Origin: CAZLIC01 sp964559535
GTDB lineage: Bacteria; Pseudomonadota; Alphaproteobacteria; Rhodobacterales; Rhodobacteraceae
Length of the DNA: 64,000 nucleotides
Direction of reading: 5' to 3'
Assembly (NCBI GenBank): GCA_964559535.1
Contig: CAZLIC010000003.1
Location: forward strand, 108,792-172,791
This document shows positions 14,683 through 23,676 of the stretch, piece by piece. How positions within the stretch are numbered: position 1 is the first letter of the stretch; each line of letters opens with the position of its first letter. The notes under the pieces were generated by a model. It was not told where the DNA came from. It did no database searches and saw only the letters and a program-made list of their open reading frames with translations. A program made the translations under genes and the position numbers.

Positions 14683-16399
14683 GCGATTCCGCCTTGGCCC
14701 CCGGATGCGTCACCGCCCCCCACCGCGCACCGCCCACCAGACGGGCAAACTTGTGCACCGCGCCGCTGGTATAGGCCGTCTTGCGCGGGCCCTTCCATTC
14801 GGTCTTGCGCTTGGCCAGTTCCGCGTCGCTCAGCGCCACCGACAACTCGCCGGCCAGCGCGTTCAGCGTGATGACGTCGCCGTTTTGCAGCAGCGCAATC
14901 GGCCCGCCATGCGCGGCCTCGGGGCCCACGTGGCCCACGCAGAACCCGCGCGTGGCGCCGCTGAACCGGCCGTCGGTGATCAGCGCCACCTTCTTGCCCA
15001 TGCCCTGGCCGGAAAGGGCGGCGGTGGTCGACAGCATCTCGCGCATCCCCGGCCCGCCCGCGGGGCCTTCGTTGCGGATGACGATGACCTCACCCTCCTT
15101 GTAGGCGCGGGCCTTCACCGCGGCGAAGGCATCTTCCTCGCACTCGAACACGCGCGCCGGGCCGGTGAACACCTGCTCGGCCTCGGTCATCCCCGCGACC
15201 TTCACAATCGCCCCGTCCGGCGCAAGGTTGCCCTTCAGTGAAACCACACCGCCGGTCTTGGTGATGGGTGAGCCGATGTGATGGATAACCCGCCCGTCCG
15301 CCTCGCCGCGGATTTCCTCCAGGCTTTCGCCCAGCGTCTTGCCCGATGCGGTGATGCAATCCAGGTGCAGCAGGCCCTCTTTCGCCAGTTCCTTCATCAC
15401 CACGGCCACGCCGCCAACCTCATGCAGGTCCTTGGCGACATATTTTCCGCCCGGCCGCAGATCGACAAAGTAGGGCGTGTCCTTCATGCAGGCGGCGACG
15501 TCGAACAGGTCAAAGTCGATCCCGGCCTCGTTCGCCAGCGCCGGCAGGTGCAGCGCGGCGTTGGTGGACCCACCGGTGCAGCCGACCACCCGCGCCGCAT
15601 TCTCCAGCGCCTTCCGCGTGACGATGTCCCGCGCGCGGATGTTCTTCTCGATCAGGTGCATCACCGCCACCCCCGACGCCTCGCCATACTGGTCGCGACT
15701 TTCGTAAGGCGCCGGGGCCGAGGACGAGTTCAGCAGCGCCAGCCCGATCGCCTCGCTGACGCAGGCCATGGTGTTTGCCGTATACTGCGCACCGCAGGCG
15801 CCCGAAGACGGACAGGCCACCCGCTCCATGATCGCCAGTTCGGCGTCCGACAGGTTGCCCGCCTGGTGCTTGCCCACCGCCTCGAACATGTCCTGCACGG
15901 TGATGTCCTGGCCGTTGTAGCGGCCCGGCAGGATGGAACCGCCATAGATGAAGACCGAGGGCACGTTCAGCCGCACCATGGCCATCATCATGCCCGGCAA
16001 GGACTTGTCGCAGCCCGCAAGGCCCACGATGGCGTCATAGCAATGCCCGCGCATCGTCAGTTCAACGGTGTCGGCAATCGCATCGCGGCTGGCGAGCGAC
16101 GACCGCATCCCCTCGTGCCCCATGGCAATGCCGTCGGTGACGGTGATCGTGGTGAACTCGCGCGGCGTGCCGCCGCCCTTCTTCACCCCGTGCTTCACAA
16201 TCTGCGCCTGGCGGTTCAGCGCGATGTTGCAGGGCGCCGCCTCGTTCCAGCAGGTCGCCACGCCCACCCAGGGCTGGTGGATTTCTTCTTCGGTGATGCC
16301 CATCGCATAGAAATAGCTGCGATGCGGCGCCCGCGCCGGGCCCTCGGTCACATGCCGGCTGGGGAGCTTCGACTTGTCGAAACGCTGGTTGGTGGACAT
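14663..16399 (-). CDS. ilvD: dihydroxy-acid dehydratase
   Basis: Fe-S enzyme that dehydrates 2,3-dihydroxy-isovalerate and 2,3-dihydroxy-3-methylvalerate in valine, isoleucine and leucine synthesis. The protein has 578 residues, starting at the ATG at 16399. Diagnostic features are ATCWNEAAPCN, DGIAMGHEGM, the cluster-binding cysteines in VGLAGCDKSLPG and CPSSGACGAQYTANTM, and the C-terminal TDGRFSGATRG. The long Cys-containing signature GCDKxxPG fits the ilvD/edd family, and the overall sequence is the amino-acid rather than the sugar-acid (Edd) branch. Followed by an overlapping lipoprotein gene. Confidence 0.97.
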   Translation of the reverse strand: MSTNQRFDKSKLPSRHVTEGPARAPHRSYFYAMGITEEEIHQPWVGVATCWNEAAPCNIALNRQAQIVKHGVKKGGGTPREFTTITVTDGIAMGHEGMRSSLASRDAIADTVELTMRGHCYDAIVGLAGCDKSLPGMMMAMVRLNVPSVFIYGGSILPGRYNGQDITVQDMFEAVGKHQAGNLSDAELAIMERVACPSSGACGAQYTANTMACVSEAIGLALLNSSSAPAPYESRDQYGEASGVAVMHLIEKNIRARDIVTRKALENAARVVGCTGGSTNAALHLPALANEAGIDFDLFDVAACMKDTPYFVDLRPGGKYVAKDLHEVGGVAVVMKELAKEGLLHLDCITASGKTLGESLEEIRGEADGRVIHHIGSPITKTGGVVSLKGNLAPDGAIVKVAGMTEAEQVFTGPARVFECEEDAFAAVKARAYKEGEVIVIRNEGPAGGPGMREMLSTTAALSGQGMGKKVALITDGRFSGATRGFCVGHVGPEAAHGGPIALLQNGDVITLNALAGELSVALSDAELAKRKTEWKGPRKTAYTSGAVHKFARLVGGARWGAVTHPGAKAESHVYMDQ

Positions 16400-16470
16400 C
16401 TGGCGGCTTCCTCCCGGATTGGCTTGCGCCGCAGGGATAAGGCGCCGGAAGACAGGGGGCAAGGGCGCCC

Positions 16471-17559
16471 TCAGCCCGCGCCCCCGACATTCTCTTGCGC
16501 GACCGAAACTGCCTTCAGCACGGCAAACACAGGCAGGCCGGATTGCAGGCCCAGGGCGGCGACCGACCGGCGGGTGACGCGGGCCAGAAGAACTTCCCCG
16601 CCCGCTTGCAGCCGCACCAGCGCGCCGGGGCCTTCACCCATGCGGATGTCAACCACCATGGCCGGCAGGATGTTCAGCGCCGAGATGCCGACCGGGCGTT
16701 CCAGCGCCAGCATCACATCCTGCGCCAGGATGCGCAGCCGCAGCGGGGTGCCCGGGGCCCCGGCCACCCGCGGCAGCCAAAGGGGGCCCGCGCCGCTGTC
16801 CAGCCGGGTCAGCCCGTCGTCTTCGTGCGCGGCCACGCGGGCGGGCAGCAGCGCGCCTGCCTCGCGCAGGCCAAGGGCGGGGGCGGTGGCCGGGTCGGAC
16901 AGAACCTGCCCGGCGGGGCCCGCCGCCACCACACGGCCCGCCTCCAGCAGAACCACGGTCGTGGCCAGCCGTGCCACCTCGGCCACCGAATGGCTGACGT
17001 ACAGGATCGGCATCTGCAGATCGTCGCGCAGGCGTTCGAGGTAGGGCAAGATCTCGGCCTTGCGCGGGTCGTCCAGTGCCGCCAGCGGTTCGTCCATCAG
17101 CAGAAGGCGGGGGTTCGACATGATGGCGCGGCCGATCGCCACCCGCTGCTTCTCACCCCCCGACAGGGCGCCGGGGCGGCGGTCCAGAAGCTGGCCGATG
17201 CCCAGCATCTGAACAATGCGCGCCATGTCGGGGCCGGGCCCCGCGGGGGCAAAGCGGCGGCCGTACAGAAGGTTCTGCCGAACTGTCAGGTGCGGAAACA
17301 GCCGCCCGTCCTGAAACACATAGCCCACGCGGCGGCGGTGCGGCGGCAGGCACAGGCCGTGCGCGGTGTCCAGAAGCACGCTGTCGCCCGCCACAATGCG
17401 CCCGGCTTCGGGCCGCAGCAGCCCCGCCACGGCGTTCACGATGGTGGATTTGCCAGCACCCGACCGCCCGAACAGCGCCGTCACGCCCGCCGGCGCCTCG
17501 AAAGCAACGTCCAGCGCAAAGCCCGCAAACCGGTGGGTGATGGCGACCGACAGCGTCAT
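16471..17559 (-). CDS. modC: molybdate ABC transporter ATP-binding protein
   Basis: ATPase of the ModABC molybdate importer, inner face of the cytoplasmic membrane. Protein of 362 residues: Walker A GRSGAGKST (about 31-39), Q-loop FQDGRLFPH, signature LSGGEKQRVAIGRA, Walker B LLLMDEPLAALD, H-loop SHSV. The C-terminal domain of about 70 residues (from about 290) is the molybdate/tungstate-binding TOBE-type domain (MVVDIRMGEGPGALVRLQAG...LLARVTRRS) that mediates trans-inhibition. Its ATG overlaps the modB stop (ATGA), so translation is coupled. Confidence 0.95.
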   Translation of the reverse strand: MTLSVAITHRFAGFALDVAFEAPAGVTALFGRSGAGKSTIVNAVAGLLRPEAGRIVAGDSVLLDTAHGLCLPPHRRRVGYVFQDGRLFPHLTVRQNLLYGRRFAPAGPGPDMARIVQMLGIGQLLDRRPGALSGGEKQRVAIGRAIMSNPRLLLMDEPLAALDDPRKAEILPYLERLRDDLQMPILYVSHSVAEVARLATTVVLLEAGRVVAAGPAGQVLSDPATAPALGLREAGALLPARVAAHEDDGLTRLDSGAGPLWLPRVAGAPGTPLRLRILAQDVMLALERPVGISALNILPAMVVDIRMGEGPGALVRLQAGGEVLLARVTRRSVAALGLQSGLPVFAVLKAVSVAQENVGGAG

Positions 17560-18254
17560 GTGCCGGCAATCCGGCGGGCCACCGCCCGGCTGACCCATTC
17601 CGATGCCAGAAGCGCCACCATGGCCACGGCGATGGACACCATCACCAGCCGGAAGGCCTGCACTTCGCCCCCCGGCACCTGCAGGACGGCATAGATGGCC
17701 GAGGGCAGCGTCTGCGTCTGGCCGGGAATGTTCGACACGAAGGTGATCGTTGCGCCGAACTCGCCCATCGCCTTGGCAAAGGCCAGGATCGCCCCGGCCA
17801 GGATGCCGGGCAGGATCAGCGGCAGGGTGACGGTGGCAAAGACCCAGGCGCGCGGTGCGCCCAGCGTGGCGGCGGCCTGTTCCAGCCTGGGGTCCACGGC
17901 CTCGATCGCCAGCCTGATGGCGCGCACCATCAACGGAAAGGCCATCACCGCGGCGGCAAGCGCGGCGCCCGTCCAGCGGAAGGCCAGCACGATGCCGAAC
18001 CAGTCTTCCAGCAGCTGCCCCACCGGCCCCCGGCGCCCGAAGGTGACCAAGAGCAGGTACCCCGTCACCACTGGCGGCAGGATAAGCGGCAGATGCACCA
18101 GCCCGTTCAGCAGCCCATGTCCCCAGAACCGTCCGCGCGCCAAGGCATAGGCCACCAGAATGCCCAAGGGCAGGCTGGCCAGCGTCGCCCAGAACGACAC
18201 GCGCAGCGACAGGGCCACGGCGCGCCATTCGTCGGGGGAAAGCGCATCGAACAT
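17556..18254 (-). CDS. modB: molybdate ABC transporter permease
   Basis: Membrane component of ModABC. Protein of 232 residues with about five transmembrane segments and the EAA loop (EQAAATLGAPRAWVFATVTLPLILPG, with the conserved EAA and G) that docks onto ModC. The ending AKAMGEFGATITFVSN...QTLPSAIY is typical of ModB. The ATG at 18254 is the first start of the hydrophobic region. It lies 7 bp downstream of modA and overlaps modC, giving one modABC transcript. Confidence 0.95.
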   Translation of the reverse strand: MFDALSPDEWRAVALSLRVSFWATLASLPLGILVAYALARGRFWGHGLLNGLVHLPLILPPVVTGYLLLVTFGRRGPVGQLLEDWFGIVLAFRWTGAALAAAVMAFPLMVRAIRLAIEAVDPRLEQAAATLGAPRAWVFATVTLPLILPGILAGAILAFAKAMGEFGATITFVSNIPGQTQTLPSAIYAVLQVPGGEVQAFRLVMVSIAVAMVALLASEWVSRAVARRIAGT

Positions 18255-18261
18255 GCTGCCC

Positions 18262-19032
18262 CTACGGGCCGCCCTGCGGCAGAAGCACGAAGCCCTGTTC
18301 CGCAAACCTTGCCCCCGCGCCATCTGACGACAAGGCCTGCAGGAAGGCCCGGTCGGCATCATCGGCCGCGCCGGTCAGCAGGGCCACGGGATAGACGATG
18401 GGCGGGTGGCTGCCTTCGGGAAAGGTGCCCACGACCGTCACGTTGTCATCGGCCGCAGCATCGGTGGCGTAGACGATGCCATAGGGCGCCTCGCCCGAGG
18501 ACACCAGCGCCAGCGCCGCCCGCACGTTTTCCGACTGCGCCACCCTGGTCGCCACCGCGGCCCAGACCCCCAGGTTTTCCAGTGCCGCGCGGCCATACTG
18601 GCCCGCGGGCACGGCATCCACCATGGCCATCGACAGCCAGCCGTCGCCCAACAGTACCCCAAGGTCGAACCCCGGCCCGATCTGCACCGCCGCCGCGCCT
18701 TGGCCATGCGCCACCAGAACCAACCGGTTGCCCAGAAGGTCGGCCCGCGTGCCCGCCACCACCAGCCCGGCCTTCTCCACCTCGTCCATCCAGTCGGTTG
18801 CCGCCGAAAAGAAGATGTCGGCCGGGGCGCCCAGCATGATCTGCCGGGCCAGTGCGTTGGACCCGGCATAGCTGACCGTCACCTTGTGCCCGGTGGCCAC
18901 CTCGAAGTCGTCCGCCACCTGGTCGAGTGCGGTCTTCAGCGAGGCGGCGGCGAACACCACCACCTCGTCCGCCGCAGCCGGTGCGGGCAACGACAGGGCA
19001 AGGGTGATGGCCAGGGCAAGGCGGGGGGGCAT
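18262..19032 (-). CDS. modA: molybdate ABC transporter substrate-binding protein
   Basis: Periplasmic receptor that binds MoO4 or WO4 oxyanions and delivers them to ModB. About 256 residues, with a Sec signal peptide (MPPRLALAITLALSLPAPAAA). The mature N-terminus DEVVVFAAASLKTALDQ, the segment YAGSNALARQI and ADIFFSAATDWMD are the conserved ModA oxyanion-site regions. Start chosen at the ATG 19032, just before the signal; an ATG at 19065 would add 11 residues. First gene of modABC; no ModE-like regulator gene lies next to it, and I see no molybdenum-cofactor riboswitch upstream. Confidence 0.94.
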   Translation of the reverse strand: MPPRLALAITLALSLPAPAAADEVVVFAAASLKTALDQVADDFEVATGHKVTVSYAGSNALARQIMLGAPADIFFSAATDWMDEVEKAGLVVAGTRADLLGNRLVLVAHGQGAAAVQIGPGFDLGVLLGDGWLSMAMVDAVPAGQYGRAALENLGVWAAVATRVAQSENVRAALALVSSGEAPYGIVYATDAAADDNVTVVGTFPEGSHPPIVYPVALLTGAADDADRAFLQALSSDGAGARFAEQGFVLLPQGGP

Positions 19033-19121
19033 TCCACGGTCCGGACGGGAGGGATTGCGGACCATATCATGCGCCGGGCGCCGGGCTGGCAAGCGGCGTT
19101 TTTTGGGTGCCACGTCCCCGG

Positions 19122-20231
19122 TCAGCCTGCCTGTCCTATGGGCGCGCGAAGGCCGCCGGTCTGCCCGCGGTCCATCAGCCAGTGGTCCAAGAGCACGCAG
19201 GCCATCATCGCCTCGCCCACCGGCACCGCGCGGATGCCAACGCAGGGGTCGTGGCGGCCCTTGGTCACCAGATCCACCTCCTGCCCGGCGGTATTGACCG
19301 CGCGGCGGGGCGTCAGGATGGAACTGGTGGGCTTCACCGCAAAGCGCACCACCACATCCTGCCCGGTGGAAATGCCGCCCAGGATGCCACCCGCATGATT
19401 GGACAGATAGACCGGCCCGTCCGGCCCCATGCGCAGCTCATCGGCATTTTCCGTGCCGGTCAGCGCGGCAGCGGCCATGCCTTCGCCGATTTCCACGCCC
19501 TTGACGGCGTTGATCGACATCATCGCCGATGCCAGATCGCTGTCGAGCTTGCCATAAAGCGGCGCGCCAAGCCCCGGCGGCACGCCGCGGGCGACAACCT
19601 CGATCACCGCGCCGACCGAATTGCCCGACTTGCGCAGATTGTCCAGATCCTCGGCCCACAGGGCCGCCGTGGCTGCATCGGGGCACCAGAAGGGGTTGTG
19701 TTCGATTTGGGCCGCGTCGAAGGCCGCACGGTTGATGGAACGTGGGCCCATCTGCACCATGTAGCCGGTGAGGCTCAGCCCCGGCAGTACCTTGGCCAGC
19801 ACCGCCCGTGCCACCCCGCCCGCCGCCACCCGCGCCGCGGTTTCGCGCGCCGATGACCGGCCGCCGCCGCGATGGTCGCGGATGCCGTATTTCTGGTGAT
19901 AGGTGATGTCGGCATGGCCGGGGCGGAAGGACTGCGCGATGTCGCCGTAATCCTTGGACCGCTGGTCGGTGTTCTCGATCATCAGCTGGATCGGCGTGCC
20001 GGTCGTCAGGCCCTCGAATGTGCCCGACAGGATGCGCACCAGGTCATCCTCGCGCCGCTGGGTGGTGTATTTGTTCTGGCCGGGCTTGCGCCGGTCCAGC
20101 CAGGGCTGGATGTCGGTTTCCGACAGCGCCACGCCGGGCGGCGTGCCGTCCACCGTGCAGCCCAGCGCGGGCCCGTGGCTTTCGCCCCAGGTGGTGACGC
20201 GGAAGAGATGTCCGAAGGTGTTCAGGCTCAT
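19122..20231 (-). CDS. aroC: chorismate synthase
   Basis: Catalyses the last shikimate-pathway step, 5-enolpyruvylshikimate-3-phosphate to chorismate, needing reduced FMN. The 369-residue protein has all three family signatures: GESHGPALGCTVDGTPPG near the N-terminus, the RSSARETAARVAAG segment containing the FMN/phosphate-contacting Arg and Ala, and RFAVKPTSSI near residue 315. The C-terminus GRHDPCVGIRAVPVGEAM is also conserved. It forms a single gene unit, followed 89 bp later by modA in the same direction. Confidence 0.97.
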   Translation of the reverse strand: MSLNTFGHLFRVTTWGESHGPALGCTVDGTPPGVALSETDIQPWLDRRKPGQNKYTTQRREDDLVRILSGTFEGLTTGTPIQLMIENTDQRSKDYGDIAQSFRPGHADITYHQKYGIRDHRGGGRSSARETAARVAAGGVARAVLAKVLPGLSLTGYMVQMGPRSINRAAFDAAQIEHNPFWCPDAATAALWAEDLDNLRKSGNSVGAVIEVVARGVPPGLGAPLYGKLDSDLASAMMSINAVKGVEIGEGMAAAALTGTENADELRMGPDGPVYLSNHAGGILGGISTGQDVVVRFAVKPTSSILTPRRAVNTAGQEVDLVTKGRHDPCVGIRAVPVGEAMMACVLLDHWLMDRGQTGGLRAPIGQAG

Positions 20232-20309
20232 GCGGTGGCTTTAGGGCATCGGGCGGCGGACCGGAAGCGGGGTTCTTGCGGCGCGTGCCGGGGCTCTGCC
20301 CCGGACCCC

Positions 20310-20331
20310 GGGGTATTTGGGCAAAGATGAG
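20310..20331 (+). repeat. dispersed repeat, copy 2 (GGGGTATTT-G-GGCAAAGATGAG)
   Basis: One mismatch from the copy at 13971-13992, here on the opposite strand relative to the flanking genes, in the thiQ-aroC gap. It is preceded by two dyads: CCGGGGC-TCT-GCCCCGG (20288-20304) and ACCCCGGGGT (20305-20314). The same grouping of G/C hairpin plus TATTT...AAGATGA block occurs in both copies. Confidence 0.55.
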
Positions 20332-20333
20332 GA

Positions 20334-21032
20334 TCAAGGGCCAAGATAGGCCGCCAGTGCCGGGGGCGGGTTGTCCAGCAGGGTATTGGTGGGCGCGGGG
20401 GGGTGGGCGGTGCCATCCGCCACCAGCACGGTCAGATCGGCGAAGCGGCGTGCATCGGCGGGGTCGTGGGTGACAAGGAAGGTCAGCGTCCCGGGCGTCA
20501 GTTCCGCCACAAGGTCCAGCATGTCGGTCTTCATCGCAGGCCCAAGGGCTGCGAACGGCTCGTCCAGCAGCAGGATCGGCCGCGCCCGCAAGAGCGCGCG
20601 CGCCAGCGCCGCGCGCGATTGCTGCCCCCCCGACAGCGCGGCGGGCCGCCGGTCGCCCATCCCCGCCAGCCCCACCCGCGCCAGCACGTCGCGGATGCGG
20701 TCGGGCGCGGTGATCCGGCCCGAGGGGTGCAGGCCCAGCGCAAGGTTCCGCTCCACCGTCAGGTGCGGGAACAGGTTCTGATCCTGGAACAGCACCGAGA
20801 CCGGGCGCCGACCGGGGGGCAGCGGGGCAAGGTCCTGCCCGTTCCACAGGATGCGGCCCTGCACAGGCGCCAGGAACCCCGCGATGGCCGACAACAGCGT
20901 GGACTTCCCCCCGCCCGACGGACCGATCACCGCCACCCGCGCGCCTGCCGCCACCGACCAGTCCGCCGCCAGCCGGAACGCGCCCTGTTCCAGCACCACC
21001 TGTTCAAGCGCCAGCACGCCGTCCCCCCGCAT
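20334..21032 (-). CDS. thiQ: thiamine/TPP ABC transporter ATP-binding protein
   Basis: ATPase of the ThiBPQ thiamine importer. About 232 residues with Walker A GPSGGGKST, Q-loop LFQDQNLFPHLT, signature LSGGQQSRAALARALL, Walker B PILLLDEPFAALGP and H-loop VTHDPADA. The chosen ATG (21032) overlaps thiP by 29 bp; a GTG at 21017 in the same frame is an alternative that would overlap less. No regulatory C-terminal domain, as expected for ThiQ. Identity rests on the operon with thiB and thiP behind a TPP riboswitch. Confidence 0.93.
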   Translation of the reverse strand: MRGDGVLALEQVVLEQGAFRLAADWSVAAGARVAVIGPSGGGKSTLLSAIAGFLAPVQGRILWNGQDLAPLPPGRRPVSVLFQDQNLFPHLTVERNLALGLHPSGRITAPDRIRDVLARVGLAGMGDRRPAALSGGQQSRAALARALLRARPILLLDEPFAALGPAMKTDMLDLVAELTPGTLTFLVTHDPADARRFADLTVLVADGTAHPPAPTNTLLDNPPPALAAYLGP

Positions 21033-22515
21033 CAAGTGCCGCGAACAGGCCGAAGGCAAGCGCCAGCAGCAGGACCGACGCCGCCGCGGCCTGATCCATG
21101 CGGTAGGCCCCCATCAGCCGCTGCACCACCAAGGGCAGCGTCGCGCCCTCGCCCGTCGCAAACAGCGCGATCACCCCAAGGTCGCCCATAGCCAGCGCCG
21201 CTGCCAGCCCGGCACCCAGCCCCAAAGGCCGCGCCAGCCGCGGCAGCACCACCCAACGCAGCCGCGCCGCGCCCGTCAGCCCCAGGGATTCGGTCAGCCG
21301 CCCATAATCCGCCCGCAGCGCCACCGCCTCGGGCAGCAGCAGCCGGAAGGTATAGGGCAAGGCCAGCAACGCATTCACCGCCACCGTCACCGGCAGGGCG
21401 GAAACTGCGGGTGACACATATGGCCGCAAGGCAAGGAACAGCCCCGTCCCAAGCGCCAGCGACGACAGCGCGACAGGCAGCGTTCCCGCCAGCGCCGCCA
21501 CCCGCCCGCCCCGCGCCGCCGCCAGCGCCAGCACCAGCGCGGCGCCCGTGGCCAGCGCACTTGCCATCAGTGCCACCACCAAAGACGTCGCCGCCGCCCG
21601 CCACACCTCGGGCGGCAGTGCCCCCACATGCGGCACCCCGCGCAGCGCCACCGCCAGCAGCGGCGCCACCACGAACGCCGCCGCCAGCGCGATCACACCG
21701 GCATCCGCCCAGCGTCGCCACCCGCCCGGCCCCGCCGGACCACCCACCCGAAGCCCCGCGCCAAAGGCTGCGGGCAACGCCACCCGCGACGCCGCCGCGA
21801 AGGCCAGCCCGCACAAGCCCACCTGCACCAGCGCCAGCCGCGCTGCCCCCGCGAGGTCGAAGTCGAACCGCAGCGCCTGATAGATCGCCAGTTCCACCGT
21901 CGTCGCCCCCGGCCCGCCACCCAGCACCAACGCCACGGCGAAGCTGGTCAGGCAGACGGCAAAGATCACCAGGCCAGCGCCGGGCAAAACCTCGCGCAGC
22001 ATCGGCCATTCCAGGTGCCGGAAGACATGCCAGGGCTCGAACCCCAAGGACGAGGCCAGCCGGAACCGCTCGCCCGGGATGGCCTGCCAGCCCAGGAGCA
22101 ACATCCGCACCGCCAGCGGCAGGTTCAGGAACACATGCGCCAGGACCACGCCTTGCAGACCGTAAACCTGCAGGGCGGGCAGGCCAACGGAACCGAGCAT
22201 GTCGTTCACCCAGCCCTGCCGTCCGAACACGGCCAGAAGGCCCAGTACCGCCACCACCCCCGGCATCAGGAACGGCGCCCCCAGCACGGCGATCAGCGCC
22301 CCGCGCCCGGCGAAGCGCCGACGCGCCAGCGCGCGGGCCACCGGCACCGCGAAAAGGCACGCCAGCAGCGACGACAGCGCCGCCTGCAGGATGGTGAACC
22401 GCACGGCCGACCAGTCGGCCGGCGCCAGCGTCCCCTGGCCGGGCTGCGCCAGCAGCACGGCCAGCGGCCCCAGCGCCAGGGCCAGGACGATCAGCGCGAC
22501 AGCGCGGTGCGCCAT
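21004..22515 (-). CDS. thiP: thiamine/TPP ABC transporter permease
   Basis: A fused double permease of 503 residues with about 12 transmembrane segments and two EAA loops (RLASSLGFEPWHVFRHLEWPML and RLTESLGLTGAARLRWVVLPRL), as expected for ThiP, which combines both halves of the channel in one chain. Its start is 25 bp inside thiB, so the genes are translationally coupled. Very G+C- and Ala-rich composition is normal for this locus. Located in the inner membrane. Confidence 0.93.
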   Translation of the reverse strand: MAHRAVALIVLALALGPLAVLLAQPGQGTLAPADWSAVRFTILQAALSSLLACLFAVPVARALARRRFAGRGALIAVLGAPFLMPGVVAVLGLLAVFGRQGWVNDMLGSVGLPALQVYGLQGVVLAHVFLNLPLAVRMLLLGWQAIPGERFRLASSLGFEPWHVFRHLEWPMLREVLPGAGLVIFAVCLTSFAVALVLGGGPGATTVELAIYQALRFDFDLAGAARLALVQVGLCGLAFAAASRVALPAAFGAGLRVGGPAGPGGWRRWADAGVIALAAAFVVAPLLAVALRGVPHVGALPPEVWRAAATSLVVALMASALATGAALVLALAAARGGRVAALAGTLPVALSSLALGTGLFLALRPYVSPAVSALPVTVAVNALLALPYTFRLLLPEAVALRADYGRLTESLGLTGAARLRWVVLPRLARPLGLGAGLAAALAMGDLGVIALFATGEGATLPLVVQRLMGAYRMDQAAAASVLLLALAFGLFAALDAGGRRAGA

Positions 22516-23477
22516 GTGTCCACCGCGGGGGCGCGCAGCGCCTCGGCCTGATCGGCAGGCAGCAACAGCGATGTCTCGGGCCGCAACAGTGTGTCAAACC
22601 CGGCGGGCAGGCCCGCCGCGGGCACCTTGGTCGGGTACATCCAGTTCGTCGTGGGGATCACCGACTGGAACGCCTCGGTCCCCATGAAAGCCATAAACCG
22701 GTCGGCCAGTTCGGGTTGGTCGGTGGCCGCCAGCTTGCCTGCCACCTCGACCTGCAGATAGTGCCCTTCGGCAAAGGCCGCGGCGGCCTTGGTGGCGTCG
22801 CCTTCGGCGATCAGGTGATAGGCGGGCGAGGTGGTGTAGCTGAGCACCATGTCCGCCTCGCCTTCCAGAAACAGGCCATAGGCCTCGGACCAGCCTGGCG
22901 TCACCGTCACGATGTTGTCGGCCAGCCCGGCCCAGATGTCGGCCGCCCCGTCGCCATGGGCGGCCTGCACCCACATCACCAGGCCAAGGCCGGGAGTGGA
23001 GGACCGCGGGTCCTGGATCACCACCGTCACGTCGCTGGCGGCCAGTTCGGTGAAGGACCCCGGCGCCTTCGCAAGCCTTGTCGTGTCGTACACGAAGGCA
23101 AACCAGCCCCAGTCGAAGGGCAGGAACAGCGGGTCGGACCAGCCCACCGGAAGGTCGCCGGCGAAAGTTGCACCGTGCGGCGCGAACAGGCCGCTGGCGG
23201 CGGCGCGGGCGGTCAGATTGGTATCAAGCCCCAGCACCACGTCCGCCTCGGACGCGGCACCTTCCAGCTCGACCCGCGCCAGCAGCGCGGCACCGTCGCC
23301 CGCGCCGACAAGGCGCAGGTCGCAGGCACATTCGGCCTCGAAGGCCTTCTCGATGGCAGGGCCGGGGCCCCATTCGCTGATGAAACTGTCGTAGGTCAGC
23401 ACGGTGAGAACGGGCGTATCCGCCGCGGCCATGGTGGCAACGGCCGAGAGGCCCGCGGCGATGGTCAGGGTTTTCAT
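22491..23477 (-). CDS. thiB: thiamine/TPP ABC transporter substrate-binding protein
   Basis: Periplasmic receptor for thiamine, TMP and TPP. The protein has 328 residues with a signal peptide ending in AAADTP. Conserved parts of ThiB are visible: LTVLTYDSFISEWGPGPAIEKAFE at the mature N-terminus, VVLGLDTNL, FDWGWFAFVYD, DPRSSTPGLGLVMW and LSYTTSPAYHL, including the aromatic residues that clamp the thiazole/pyrimidine rings. First gene of thiBPQ, 48 bp after a TPP riboswitch, so repressed by excess TPP. Confidence 0.95.
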   Translation of the reverse strand: MKTLTIAAGLSAVATMAAADTPVLTVLTYDSFISEWGPGPAIEKAFEAECACDLRLVGAGDGAALLARVELEGAASEADVVLGLDTNLTARAAASGLFAPHGATFAGDLPVGWSDPLFLPFDWGWFAFVYDTTRLAKAPGSFTELAASDVTVVIQDPRSSTPGLGLVMWVQAAHGDGAADIWAGLADNIVTVTPGWSEAYGLFLEGEADMVLSYTTSPAYHLIAEGDATKAAAAFAEGHYLQVEVAGKLAATDQPELADRFMAFMGTEAFQSVIPTTNWMYPTKVPAAGLPAGFDTLLRPETSLLLPADQAEALRAPAVDTWRTALSR

Positions 23478-23524
23478 CCCATGGTCCTTGCGCAACGGGC
23501 GGAAGTCGGGATGGAGGTCATTCC

Positions 23525-23622
23525 ATGCACCTTCCCTCCGCCGGCATGATCCGGTTCAGGTTCGACGGGTTCACGCCGCGAAAGGCGCATCTCAGTCCGG
23601 TCAGCCGGACACCCCGAGGTGG
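23525..23622 (-). promoter_or_regulatory. TPP riboswitch (Thi box)
   Basis: Reading the minus strand, the leader contains the diagnostic parts of the TPP aptamer in order: CTCGGGGTGTCCGGC with CTGAGAT (P2/J3-2 region), then GAACCCGTCGAACCTG, then CCGGATCATGCCGGCGGAGGGAA (P4-P5 and closing strand). It precedes thiBPQ and ends about 50 bp before thiB. TPP binding normally turns expression off in such leaders, here probably by masking translation initiation; no strong terminator stem is seen. Confidence 0.93.
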
Positions 23623-23676
23623 GAAAGAGCGTATCTCAATTGTCGGCAGCTGCAAGGGCCGGTCCACCCGCGCTTG

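Noticed and set aside
15278..17044. 588-residue ORF opposite ilvD and modC
   Set aside because: A shadow of two strongly identified genes; long antisense frames are expected at this G+C content.
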